64,000 nt of DNA from Acidobacteria bacterium Ga0077534 (GTDB lineage: Bacteria > Acidobacteriota > Blastocatellia > Pyrinomonadales > Pyrinomonadaceae). Positions 16,222 through 24,638 of this stretch are shown here, one piece after another. A program made the position numbers and the translations under genes. Each line of letters begins with the position of its first letter. The stretch's first letter is position 1. The stretch is taken from NCBI GenBank assembly GCA_001464455.1, contig LNEI01000018.1, forward strand, positions 347,343-411,342. Reading direction: 5' to 3'. Under the pieces are notes generated by a model. That model was not told the origin of the DNA. It made no database searches and saw only the letters and a program-made list of their open reading frames with translations.

Positions 16222-18699
16222 ATGACTTTCCTAAGATTCTGTCTTCTGATCACCTTTGTAGCTACCGCAAGCCTTCTCAATGTTGGCCAAACCGAGCGGC
16301 GCCCGCTAAAGCTGGATGATCTCTTTAAAATAAAGAACGTTAGTGATCCCCAAGTATCGCCCGATGGACAGTGGGTCGCATACGTTGTATCAACGACCGA
16401 CATTAAGGCCGACAAATCAGATTCAGACATATGGATGGTTAGTTACGACGGGAAGACGAATCGCCAGATAACTTTTTCAAGTGAGAGCGAGAGCTCTCCC
16501 AAATGGAGCCCGGATGGAAAGTATCTTTCGTTTACCTCTTCGCGGCCTGGACCGGCCCGCGGCGGACAGATATGGCTGCTTGACCGAAACGGCGGCGAGG
16601 CTCGTCAGTTGACTGACCTCAAGGGTGGCCTCCAGGGATATGAATGGTCTCCCGACTCAAAGCGGATCGCGCTGGTCATGCGAGATGCTGACCCCGATGA
16701 ACCGTCCGCTCCCGGAGCCACGCCGAAGCCTCCGAAGCCGATCGTCATCGACCGATATCGTTTCAAGCAGGACGTGCAAGGGTATATGACCTCAACCAGA
16801 TCTTCGTACGTTTATCTTTTCGACATCGCTGCCAAAAAGCTTGACCGGCTTACCAAAGGCAAAGTTGACGAGTCGAATCCAGTCTGGTCGCCTGACGGCA
16901 GCCGCATCGCCTTTACCAGCAACCGTGCTGCCGACCCGGACCGCGAGCCCGGGCTTCAGATCTATGTTGCCGATGCAAAACCGGGCTCTACCGAAAAACA
17001 AGTAACGCCGCTGACAAGCCGCGGAAGCCGGCCTGTTTGGGGCCCTGATGGGCGATCTCTGATGTTCCTTGAATCGGATGACAAACGATACGGGGCTTAC
17101 AACATGACCCATCTAACGACGGTCGCCGCTGATGGCAGTTCTCTGCCGGTCCGTGTTCAGGCGGCTGAGGAACTCGACCGCGGCGTTTCCAACCCTGTCT
17201 TCAGTTCGGACGGCAAAGAAGTCCTATTCCTGGTTACTGACGACCGTTCGGTTTACCCGGCAAAGGCCCCTTTGTCAGGTGGAAAAGCAGAACGTCTTAT
17301 TAAGCGTCATATTGTGGTTTCCGGATGGGACGAAATGAAAGGCCGAATTGCGGTTGTTTCGGGAGCCGATGATAGAGCAAATGAGATCCATGCCTTCGAG
17401 AATGGCGATCTGAGAAAGCTTACATCGCATAACGATGAGCTATTTGCCGAACTTAGCTTACCGCCAACCGAACGCGTCGAATTCAAAAGCAAAGACGGCA
17501 CCGATGTGCACGGCCTGCTGACGTACCCACACGGCTACGTGAAGGGCACTAAAGTCCCATTCCTTTTGCGAATACATGGCGGCCCGAATGCTCAGGACCA
17601 GCACTCATTCGCCGCAGAACGGCACCTTTTCGCGGCAAACGGCTATGCCGTGCTAGCAGTAAACTACCGCGGCAGCTCGGGCCGCGGCCAAAAGTTCTCG
17701 CGTGCGATCTTTGCTGACTGGGGTAATTATGAGGTTCAAGACCTGCTAGCGGGCGTTGATCACGTGGTAAGAATGGGCGTTGCAGACCCTGAAAAGCTCG
17801 GCGTCGGCGGATGGAGTTATGGCGGCATTTTAACTAACTATCTGATTGCCTCGGACAATAGATTTAAGGCAGGGACCAGCGGTGCGGGAACGTCGTTCAC
17901 GGTTTCGTACTACGGCAGCGACCAGTACATAATCCAATACGACAACGAGATCGGCCCTCCTTGGGAACCGAGATCCTGGGAGACCTACCAGAAGGTCTCG
18001 TATCCGTTTCTAAACGCAAACCGCATCAAAACACCGACATTATTCCTCGGCGGCGAGCGGGATTTCAACGTACCGATCTCCGGCAGCGAACAAATGTACC
18101 AGGCTTTAAAAAGCCTCGGTATCGATACGCAATTGATCGTCTATCCAAACGAGTTTCACGGACTGACACGCCCGAGCAACGTTCGCGATCGGTACGAACG
18201 ATATCTTGCGTGGTACGCCAAGTACGTCCTTAAGAAAGCACCCGAAACAGCTTCCCCGCTTGCCGCGTGGGAGGGAACATGGGCAGGAAAACTGACCAAC
18301 CTGCCAGCCCAGCCTGGAGCCGCTCCGGTCGATGTCCAGATGGAGATCGGGGCTTTCCCAACAAGCAATAATTCGTGCACGACATTCCGCACAACATACT
18401 CGGAAGCTGGAAGCGTGAAAAGCGTCAAGGATTACAAACTGTGTCGCGGCGGCTCGAAAGACGAAGTTTATATTGATGAGGGCAGCGGCCTGAAATTGAC
18501 GTCAAAGGTATTTGGCGATGCTCTGATAACGCCATTCAAATCGGACGAGATTCTATTAGTTTCAACCAAACGGCTTCGTGGCGAGGTTCTTGAAGAAGAG
18601 ATACTGACCGTTGACGACAAACCGGCGGTAAAGGGAGTCCAAACTATGCAGCCAAAGGGGATACAGAAGATCGAGCTTAGGCGGACCCCGAAAAAGTAG
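16222..18699 (+). CDS. Exported S9-family prolyl oligopeptidase-like peptidase with extra C-terminal domain
   Basis: Serine peptidase expected to cleave short peptides outside the cytoplasm. From ATG 16222 the protein has a signal peptide (MTFLRFCLLITFVATASLLN), a WD40-like propeller (about 30-370; repeats such as SPDGQWVAYV and SPDGSRIAFTSNR) and an alpha/beta-hydrolase domain. The nucleophile is in GGWSYGG, the Asp in GGERDFNVP and the His in PNEFHGL. About 140 residues after the catalytic domain (from AAWEGTWAGKL) form an additional beta-rich domain not normal for S9C peptidases. An in-frame ATG at 16024 would add 66 residues before the signal peptide and is rejected. Confidence 0.88.
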   Translation: MTFLRFCLLITFVATASLLNVGQTERRPLKLDDLFKIKNVSDPQVSPDGQWVAYVVSTTDIKADKSDSDIWMVSYDGKTNRQITFSSESESSPKWSPDGKYLSFTSSRPGPARGGQIWLLDRNGGEARQLTDLKGGLQGYEWSPDSKRIALVMRDADPDEPSAPGATPKPPKPIVIDRYRFKQDVQGYMTSTRSSYVYLFDIAAKKLDRLTKGKVDESNPVWSPDGSRIAFTSNRAADPDREPGLQIYVADAKPGSTEKQVTPLTSRGSRPVWGPDGRSLMFLESDDKRYGAYNMTHLTTVAADGSSLPVRVQAAEELDRGVSNPVFSSDGKEVLFLVTDDRSVYPAKAPLSGGKAERLIKRHIVVSGWDEMKGRIAVVSGADDRANEIHAFENGDLRKLTSHNDELFAELSLPPTERVEFKSKDGTDVHGLLTYPHGYVKGTKVPFLLRIHGGPNAQDQHSFAAERHLFAANGYAVLAVNYRGSSGRGQKFSRAIFADWGNYEVQDLLAGVDHVVRMGVADPEKLGVGGWSYGGILTNYLIASDNRFKAGTSGAGTSFTVSYYGSDQYIIQYDNEIGPPWEPRSWETYQKVSYPFLNANRIKTPTLFLGGERDFNVPISGSEQMYQALKSLGIDTQLIVYPNEFHGLTRPSNVRDRYERYLAWYAKYVLKKAPETASPLAAWEGTWAGKLTNLPAQPGAAPVDVQMEIGAFPTSNNSCTTFRTTYSEAGSVKSVKDYKLCRGGSKDEVYIDEGSGLKLTSKVFGDALITPFKSDEILLVSTKRLRGEVLEEEILTVDDKPAVKGVQTMQPKGIQKIELRRTPKK

Positions 18700-18729
18700 G
18701 CTGTATAAAACCAAGAAAGTACTGCTCCA

Positions 18730-18912
18730 TCAGTGAGCCGCATTTTCGGCTGCTTCGTTCCTTTTCCGCTCTCGAAACGAACGCCTGAGTTCCAGAGCCT
18801 CTTCCTCACCTATAGCCTTTGCCTTCATAAGCGAGAGACTTAGTCTTCTCAGTTGCTCCATTTGTTTCAGGCGTCGAGCTATTGCAGATGGCGACATGTC
18901 AACTCTCTTCAT
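18730..18912 (-). CDS. Small charged helical protein paired with the nucleotidyltransferase
   Basis: 60 residues, very rich in Arg, Lys, Glu and Leu (ARRLKQMEQLRRLSLSLMKA), predicted all-helical and soluble. Its start overlaps the 3' end of the nucleotidyltransferase gene by 14 bases. An alternative ATG at 18897, with GAAGAGAG six to twelve bases upstream, removes the overlap. The pairing of a minimal nucleotidyltransferase with a tiny basic helical protein resembles toxin-antitoxin or MNT-type modules, but the family is not recognised. Confidence 0.6.
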   Translation of the reverse strand: MKRVDMSPSAIARRLKQMEQLRRLSLSLMKAKAIGEEEALELRRSFRERKRNEAAENAAH

Positions 18913-19357
18913 TTGTTAACCTATCAATGTCAATTAGATCTTTAGGCCGGCCTGCGAGTTCTTTCATACGAATGAGTCCTTCTCGCGACACTATCGATAA
19001 CGGATTACCGTTCCATTCAACCGTCTTTTTGGATAACCATACGTCCTCGACCTGCGGAGTTACGAGCAGGAAATCCAACGGCAGAACCTCGCCATCATCG
19101 TCGATCTTAGACACGCGGCGAATCTCGACAGCTCGCTCTTTGAAGGACATATCAAGGCCATGAATGTCGAACCCGAATTCCTTTACGATCTCGAACGAAC
19201 CGTCAAGCGATTCGGGCCGGATCAGGATATCAATATCGAATGTTGCTCTCGGGAATCCTAGTATCGTTAGAGCCAATCCCCCACAGACTGCGTACTCGAT
19301 CTCGTTTGCCTCAAGCGACTCGGTAACGTTTGCTAGTTCAGTAAGAAGATCGGACAT
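18899..19357 (-). CDS. Minimal nucleotidyltransferase (MNT/AbiEii-like)
   Basis: 152 residues with the pol-beta-type nucleotidyltransferase core: CGGLALTILGFPRATFDIDIL (about 25-45), where the Gly-Gly and the two Asp of DIDIL would bind nucleotide and metal, and a third acidic residue in LPLDFLLV. The C-terminal part has the RMKELAGRPKDLIDIDRL motif seen in AbiEii/YgfF-like and other antitoxin-type transferases. A role in modifying a tRNA or a partner protein is possible. It is immediately followed, with overlap, by the small helical protein, suggesting a two-gene module. Confidence 0.75.
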   Translation of the reverse strand: MSDLLTELANVTESLEANEIEYAVCGGLALTILGFPRATFDIDILIRPESLDGSFEIVKEFGFDIHGLDMSFKERAVEIRRVSKIDDDGEVLPLDFLLVTPQVEDVWLSKKTVEWNGNPLSIVSREGLIRMKELAGRPKDLIDIDRLTNEES

Positions 19358-19367
19358 AACTCAACTG

Positions 19368-19892
19368 CTAGTTTATCACAGGCGGTGATTGCATTTGTGT
19401 TCCGCAAGATCTGCATGTTCGCAGATCTTCGCTTTCGTAAAATCTTTTGAAAACACCCTGAAACTGCGTGGTGATATCCGTCAACTGAAAATACTCTTCG
19501 TAAAGCTTCTCATTACAGTTCTCGCAAAACCACAATAGCCCATCGAGTTCTCCCTCGCGTCTTTTCCTTTCGATCACGAGACCGACCGTATTCGCTCCGC
19601 GGATCGGGTTGTGAGGAATTCGCGGCGGCAGCAGGAACATCTCACCCTCGCGGATCACAACCTCAACCGCCTTACCGGCCTCCTGTACCTGTACCGTGAT
19701 ATCGCCCTCGAGCTGGTAAAACAGCTCTTCGCCCTCGTCCCAATGATAATCTTTACGCGAATTCGGTCCGCCGACAACCATCACGATAAAGTCATCGTCG
19801 TCATAAACACATTGATTTCCAACCGGCGGCTTGAGAAGGTGCCGATGGTCATCGATCCATTGCTTAAAATTAAAGGGTGCTCTGACAGGCAT
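19368..19892 (-). CDS. nbaC: 3-hydroxyanthranilate 3,4-dioxygenase
   Basis: Ring-opening Fe(II) dioxygenase of the cupin fold, converting 3-hydroxyanthranilate to 2-amino-3-carboxymuconate semialdehyde. With the ATG at 19892 the protein has 174 residues. Iron ligands are H50, E56 and H94, substrate arginines R46 and R98, and the rubredoxin-like second metal site is C123, C126, C160 and C163. All of these match the bacterial enzyme from Cupriavidus within one or two positions. An upstream in-frame ATG at 19955 adds 21 non-homologous residues and is rejected. The divergent methyltransferase shares a 127-bp promoter region. Confidence 0.95.
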   Translation of the reverse strand: MPVRAPFNFKQWIDDHRHLLKPPVGNQCVYDDDDFIVMVVGGPNSRKDYHWDEGEELFYQLEGDITVQVQEAGKAVEVVIREGEMFLLPPRIPHNPIRGANTVGLVIERKRREGELDGLLWFCENCNEKLYEEYFQLTDITTQFQGVFKRFYESEDLRTCRSCGTQMQSPPVIN

Positions 19893-20019
19893 AATTGTGA
19901 TATAAACCTCTCTATCGAATTTATCATACCCCGACTTTCGTTTTGGCCGGTCCACTTTATTGCGGCATCGCCCCAGGAATTATTTCAATTTCAGAAACTA
20001 AATCTTAGGAGGGAACAGA

Positions 20020-21081
20020 ATGAACATCGACGAAAATAAACTCAACGAATTGCTAGGAAGATTCGTTGGCGATCTAGGGGCGACGCTGCACGCCGGATCC
20101 ATCGTTATTGGCGAGAAACTTGGCCTCTACAAAGCCATGGCGACGCCGAATGAACGGATCACCGCCGCCGAGTTGGCAAGCCGAACAGGAACGAACGAGC
20201 GATACATCCGCGAATGGCTGAATGCAAATGCTGCGAGCGGCTACGTCCAGTATGACGAAGAAGCGGACAGCTATTACATGACCGACGAACAGGTGCTCGT
20301 GATGACGAACGAAGATAATCCGGCATACCTGCCGGGAGCATTTATTCTCGCGACGTCAGCCTTGAGAGCGATCCCCCAATTGACGGATCGGTTCAAGACG
20401 GGCGACGGGTTTGGCTGGCACGAGCATCATGAAGACCTTTTCCGCGGAACCGAATTATTTTTCCGCCCCGGATACATAGCGAATCTACTCAACTCCTGGA
20501 TCCCGGCACTCGATGGCGTCGAAGAGAAACTTAAGTCCGGTGCATCGGTCGCCGATGTCGGCTGTGGTCTCGGAGCCTCAACGATACTGATGGCAAAGGC
20601 ATTTCCGCAGTCGGAGTTTGTCGGGTTTGACTATCACGCCGGTTCGATCGACAAGGCTCGCGACCGGGCAAAAGAGGCAGGGGTCGGTGACAATATTCGC
20701 TTTGAGGTCGCAGCATCAAAAGATTTCCCGGGCTCGGATTATGACCTCGTTGCATTTTTCGACTGCCTGCACGACATGGGCGACCCCGTCGGAGCGGCGG
20801 GCCATGTCAGGTCGGCACTCAAGGACGACGGAACGTGGATGATCGTAGAACCATTTGCAAATGACACATTTGCCGAAAATCACAATCCCGTCGGCCGTGT
20901 CTACTACTCGGCCTCGACTATGATTTGCACACCGGCCTCGCGTTCGCAGGAAGTCGGCCTGGGTCTAGGGGCTCAGGCTGGTGAAAAGCGTTTACGAGAA
21001 GTGGCGGAAGCTGGCGGATTCACGAAGTTCCGCCGCGCGACAGAGACGCCATTTAATCTGGTTCTTGAAGCACGACCGTAA
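20020..21081 (+). CDS. Class I SAM-dependent methyltransferase with N-terminal winged helix
   Basis: 353 residues. The N-terminal part (about 20-95) is a dimerisation/winged-helix region (LYKAMATPNERITAAELASRTG) as in small-molecule O-methyltransferases. The Rossmann SAM site is motif I DVGCGLGAST near 178, acidic loop VGFDYHAGS, and motif IV DLVAFFDCLHDMG. Substrate unknown. A very strong Shine-Dalgarno TAGGAGGGA lies before the ATG. It is divergent from the hydroxyanthranilate dioxygenase; a pathway link is only positional. Confidence 0.85.
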   Translation: MNIDENKLNELLGRFVGDLGATLHAGSIVIGEKLGLYKAMATPNERITAAELASRTGTNERYIREWLNANAASGYVQYDEEADSYYMTDEQVLVMTNEDNPAYLPGAFILATSALRAIPQLTDRFKTGDGFGWHEHHEDLFRGTELFFRPGYIANLLNSWIPALDGVEEKLKSGASVADVGCGLGASTILMAKAFPQSEFVGFDYHAGSIDKARDRAKEAGVGDNIRFEVAASKDFPGSDYDLVAFFDCLHDMGDPVGAAGHVRSALKDDGTWMIVEPFANDTFAENHNPVGRVYYSASTMICTPASRSQEVGLGLGAQAGEKRLREVAEAGGFTKFRRATETPFNLVLEARP

Positions 21082-21084
21082 TAC

Positions 21085-21645
21085 CTATAAGGTGGCGAGT
21101 TTTTCAGTCGTCCGCCAATTGCGGCCGGTCACCGAAAGCTTTAGCTTTTTCTCTAAAAAGCTCTTTCCCAGCAAGCTGTCAATGACGCCTTTCGGTAGAT
21201 GGCAATAGAGTTCACGGCCGATCACCGCGTAGCGTTCGCCGTCCGGAGCGGCCGCTAGAAGTTGATCGAGCTTTTCTGCGGGCATGTCTTCCTTCAGAAA
21301 AAGCACGTGCATTTCTTTGTGGCTTTCGAACTGGCCGGCGAAAGGATTTTTAGCGAGAATGTCCGTGATCGCGGACTGTTCGCGGATCATGACGGGGATC
21401 TGTTTGTTGAAGTGGCTTTCGATCGCTTGTTCGATGGTAGAAACGAGGGTTGATTCGGTGGCGAGAGAGCCCTTACTGCGTGCGGGCTTCTGCACGGGAT
21501 CTGAATCGAACGCGATGTTGCCGCTGTTGATGTAGGTAACGACATTTTCGAAGCCGCATTCCTCGAGCACGGCTTTGAGCTCCGCCATTTTGATCATGGT
21601 GTTGCCTCCGACGTTGATTCCACGGAGCAGGGCGATGTAACGCAT
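21085..21645 (-). CDS. DUF1697 family protein
   Basis: 186 residues from ATG 21645. The N-terminal MRYIALLRGINVGG and VVTYINSGNIAF are diagnostic of the DUF1697 family, whose function is unknown. The C-terminal part includes GKSFLEKKLKLSVTGRNWRTTEKL, which is also conserved. A longer frame to 21717 adds a Phe/Pro-rich leader and is rejected. It ends 4 bp from the end of the convergent methyltransferase gene. Confidence 0.88.
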   Translation of the reverse strand: MRYIALLRGINVGGNTMIKMAELKAVLEECGFENVVTYINSGNIAFDSDPVQKPARSKGSLATESTLVSTIEQAIESHFNKQIPVMIREQSAITDILAKNPFAGQFESHKEMHVLFLKEDMPAEKLDQLLAAAPDGERYAVIGRELYCHLPKGVIDSLLGKSFLEKKLKLSVTGRNWRTTEKLATL

Positions 21646-21753
21646 AATCAAAAGCAAAAACGGGGAAAAGTGAAAGGGTGGAAAAGGATGATCATTGCAA
21701 TACAACAACTTTTTCACTTTTGTACTCTTTCACGTTTCCCCTCTGCATCGTTC

Positions 21754-22797
21754 CTAGAGAGTGCTGATATCGATCACAAATCGATAGCGAACGTCTGCCT
21801 TGATCGTGCGCTCGTACGCCGCTTCGATCTCGGTGATAGGGATCAACTCGATGTCGGACGTAATATTGTTTGCCGCGCAATAATCGAGCATTTCCTGGGT
21901 TTCCTTTATACCGCCGATGCTCGAGCCAGCAAGGGTCCTGTTGTTTCCGGCCAGCGAAAACGCTTTTGCAGAGATGGGATTCTCAGGCAATCCGACCAAA
22001 ACCATCGCCCCGTCGATATCGAGCAGATTTAGGTACATATCCATCTCATGATCGGCGGAAACGCAGTCGAGAATGAAATTAAAAGTACCCGCAAGCGGCC
22101 TTAGATTCGCACGGTCGGTAGTGACGACAAAATGATGGGCACCAAGCTTCAAAGCGTCTTCGCGTTTGGAAGGAGAGGTGCTCAAAACCGTTACTTCGGC
22201 TCCCATCGAGACGGCGAGCTTGACGCCCATGTGCCCGAGCCCGCCAAGGCCGAGTATCGCGACTTTGCTGCCCGGGCCGATATTATATTTGCGAAGCGGC
22301 GAATAGGTAGTGATCCCTGCACACAGCAGCGGAGCGACCGCTGCGAGCGGCTGATCCTCGGCGATCTTCAGCGCATACGCTTCATCAACGACATGATGTT
22401 TTGAATACCCACCGAAGGTCATCGTCTCTTTGTCCATTTCGGTGCCGTTGTAGGTCGCTGCGGTATGGACCTTGCAGAACTGCTCCTGATCGGCCTTGCA
22501 CGCCGAACACTCGCGGCACGAATCGACAAAACAACCAACTCCGGCGAGATCGCCGAGTTTGAACTTAGTTACGCCGCTCCCGACCTTCGACACACGGCCG
22601 ACGATCTCGTGGCCCGGAACCATCGGGTAGGTCGAATTTCCCCATTCGCCCTTCGCCTGGTGAATGTCCGAATGGCACACACCGCAAAACTGCACATCGA
22701 TCAAAATGTCATTTTCGCCGAGATTACGGCGTTCGAAATTAAACGGCACAAACTTAGCCGACTCGTCATGGGTTGCATAACCCCTTGTTTCTATCAT
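21754..22797 (-). CDS. Zinc-dependent NADP alcohol dehydrogenase (cinnamyl-alcohol dehydrogenase type)
   Basis: Medium-chain dehydrogenase/reductase, 347 residues. The catalytic zinc site starts at C38 in FCGVCHSD, with GHEIVG following. The structural zinc site is the four cysteines of CRECSACKADQEQFC. The cofactor motif is GLGGLGHMG near 185. It resembles YahK/AdhC-type aldehyde reductases with broad aromatic and aliphatic aldehyde activity. It starts 13 bp after the deaminase gene and is likely co-transcribed with it, which would be consistent with handling an aldehyde of the kynurenine route, though this is inference. Confidence 0.9.
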   Translation of the reverse strand: MIETRGYATHDESAKFVPFNFERRNLGENDILIDVQFCGVCHSDIHQAKGEWGNSTYPMVPGHEIVGRVSKVGSGVTKFKLGDLAGVGCFVDSCRECSACKADQEQFCKVHTAATYNGTEMDKETMTFGGYSKHHVVDEAYALKIAEDQPLAAVAPLLCAGITTYSPLRKYNIGPGSKVAILGLGGLGHMGVKLAVSMGAEVTVLSTSPSKREDALKLGAHHFVVTTDRANLRPLAGTFNFILDCVSADHEMDMYLNLLDIDGAMVLVGLPENPISAKAFSLAGNNRTLAGSSIGGIKETQEMLDYCAANNITSDIELIPITEIEAAYERTIKADVRYRFVIDISTL

Positions 22798-22810
22798 TTG
22801 TTTTTCCTCT

Positions 22811-23230
22811 TCATTCTATGGTTGCGATCACCTTCAACTCGATCGCGATCGGCGTCGGCAGAGAACTGATCTCGACGGTCGTTCGACAAGGCTGATTATC
22901 GGCAAAATACTCGGCGTAAATGCGGTTGTAAGTTGCGAAATCTGCCCTCATATTCGTCAAAAAGACGGTCACATCAACGATCCTATCCCACGACGAACCT
23001 GAGTCCTCAACGATGTACCGCACATTCTGAAACACCGACCGACACTGCGTCTCGATATCATATGAGACGATCTCACCGCTCTCGTTCAACTCAACGCCGG
23101 GAATCTTTTTCGTCCCTCGTTCCCTCGGTCCGACTCCGGACAAAAAAAGCAAATTGCCCACACGCCGAGCATGCGGGTAAAGGCCGACCGGCTCGGGGGC
23201 TTTTGAGGAATTAAGCGGTTGAATCTCCAT
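22811..23230 (-). CDS. nbaF: RidA-family 2-aminomuconate deaminase
   Basis: 139-residue RidA/YjgF-fold protein. The stretch LSGVGPRERGTKKIPGVEL and the following SYDIETQCRSVFQNV are characteristic of the 2-aminomuconate deaminase branch rather than general RidA. The conserved Arg is in PCRTTVEI, and IAIELKVIATIE closes the fold. Expected reaction: 2-aminomuconate to 4-oxalocrotonate plus ammonia, following the semialdehyde dehydrogenase. It is the first gene of a likely two-gene transcript with the zinc alcohol dehydrogenase. Confidence 0.85.
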   Translation of the reverse strand: MEIQPLNSSKAPEPVGLYPHARRVGNLLFLSGVGPRERGTKKIPGVELNESGEIVSYDIETQCRSVFQNVRYIVEDSGSSWDRIVDVTVFLTNMRADFATYNRIYAEYFADNQPCRTTVEISSLPTPIAIELKVIATIE

Positions 23231-23379
23231 TTGGTGCTCGACTGCGGAATAAAAGTCAGTTTATCAAGAATCTAGCTAATTGGAAGAACCGCCGCCGCGT
23301 GAATCTATTTCGGCGTGGACGAACGAAAACCAAATTGGCAGTTCAAACAGGTATAATGTCGTTAAGGGGAAACATCTAT

Positions 23380-24060
23380 ATGTTAGTTTTTGGAAAGATA
23401 ATGCTGGGAATGCTTGCCATCGTGGCCATCGGATGCGGCGTGGCGAGTTCTGGCAAAACTACCGATCTTCGCGACATCGCTCCAGTCGAGACCGAGACCG
23501 CCGCTCAGAAGGGTATGCAGACGGCAGTATTTGCGGGCGGGTGTTTCTGGGGCGTCGAGGCTGTTTTTGAGCATGTCAAAGGGGTCGTCGATGTTAAGAG
23601 CGGGTACGCGGGCGGCGATGCCGGGAGCGCGAACTACGATAAGGTGAGTGCCGGCGAGACTGACCATGCTGAGGTGGTCGAGGTAGTTTACGACCCGACG
23701 AAGGTGACATATACGCAGTTGCTGACGATCTTTTTCTCTGTAGCTCACGATCCGACGCAGCTGAACCGACAGGGGCCCGACGTCGGGCGGCACTATCGCT
23801 CAGCGATCTTCTATGCAGACGAAGAGCAGAAGAAAACGGCCGCCGCCTACATCGAGGCTATCGACCGTTCAAAGGCTCTTCCGAAACCGGTAGTCACCGA
23901 GGTCGTTCCGCTGGTCAAATTCTTCGCCGCCGAGGGCTACCATCAGGACTATATGAAAAAGAATCCGACTCAGCCTTACATCGTTGCTCACGACCGGCCC
24001 AAACTTGAGGACCTGAAAAAGCGTTTTCCTGAGTTCTACGTTCAGAAATACTTCCGCTAG
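23380..24060 (+). CDS. msrA: Peptide methionine-S-sulfoxide reductase, lipoprotein form
   Basis: Reduces methionine-S-sulfoxide in proteins. The catalytic motif is GGCFWGVE (nucleophilic Cys), and DPTQLNRQGPDVGRHYRSAIF is typical of MsrA. A hydrophobic leader ends in the lipobox VAIGC, so this copy is probably an exported lipoprotein that repairs envelope proteins. Start chosen at 23380, with AAGGGGA about ten bases upstream; ATG at 23356 or 23299 would lengthen the leader. Its end overlaps by four bases the end of the convergent secreted-protein gene. Confidence 0.93.
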   Translation: MLVFGKIMLGMLAIVAIGCGVASSGKTTDLRDIAPVETETAAQKGMQTAVFAGGCFWGVEAVFEHVKGVVDVKSGYAGGDAGSANYDKVSAGETDHAEVVEVVYDPTKVTYTQLLTIFFSVAHDPTQLNRQGPDVGRHYRSAIFYADEEQKKTAAAYIEAIDRSKALPKPVVTEVVPLVKFFAAEGYHQDYMKKNPTQPYIVAHDRPKLEDLKKRFPEFYVQKYFR

Positions 24061-24638
24061 AGCCTCTTAAGCGAGCGAAGTATCTTTTCCGTATCGGCGA
24101 GCGAGATCATCGCCATGTCGGGATCATCTTTTTCCTCGCTGCCGTAAAAGCCGATGTAATGAAAGGCGGTCTTGCCGGCATTGAACCATTCGGTCATCAC
24201 ATAATTCTTCAGCTTCTGCCCGTCGGTGTCCGGGTCCTTTGGCTCGTAGTAAAGATGGATCTTACCAAGTGAAGACGTTATCGTCTTAGCCCCGTCATAC
24301 ATCAGATCACCTAGGCCGTCGAATCCTGCTTCGAGCGCAAAACGCTGGGTCTTGCCATTTTCAAGCTTTCGCGAATAGACCACGATGAATTCCCGCTCAT
24401 GAATGGCGACGCCGCGGCCCAGCTTCGAATGCACTTTCTCAACCTTAAACCCGGTCGGAAGCCACGTCGGCAAGGCGATGGCCGTTACCTTCTTCGCCGC
24501 AAGCAACTGATCCATTTGTGCCTTTGACACGCCGGGGAAACTCGCCCCTCCGGCCTTCGAACCGCCCGCCTGGGCTGCTGCGGAAGCCGCAAAGACAAGT
24601 GTCAATAGAAATAGTAGAAGAGACTTTTTAGTTGTCAT
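24057..24638 (-). CDS. Secreted protein of unknown function coupled to pepT
   Basis: 193 residues from ATG 24638, which shares one base with the pepT stop (TAATG), a classic coupling. Signal peptide: MTTKK, hydrophobic run, cleavage after AAA or AQA. The mature part is mixed alpha/beta, with LPTWLPTGFKVEKVHSKLG and EFIVVYSRKLENGKTQRFALE. This resembles DUF4367-like domains in shape, but the family is not recognised with certainty. Function unknown; the coupling suggests it acts with the exported peptidase. Confidence 0.8.
   Translation of the reverse strand: MTTKKSLLLFLLTLVFAASAAAQAGGSKAGGASFPGVSKAQMDQLLAAKKVTAIALPTWLPTGFKVEKVHSKLGRGVAIHEREFIVVYSRKLENGKTQRFALEAGFDGLGDLMYDGAKTITSSLGKIHLYYEPKDPDTDGQKLKNYVMTEWFNAGKTAFHYIGFYGSEEKDDPDMAMISLADTEKILRSLKRL

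Noticed and set aside
22811..23230. General RidA enamine deaminase instead of 2-aminomuconate deaminase
   Set aside because: The GVGPRERGTKKIPGVEL stretch and the presence of all preceding pathway enzymes favour the specific deaminase.
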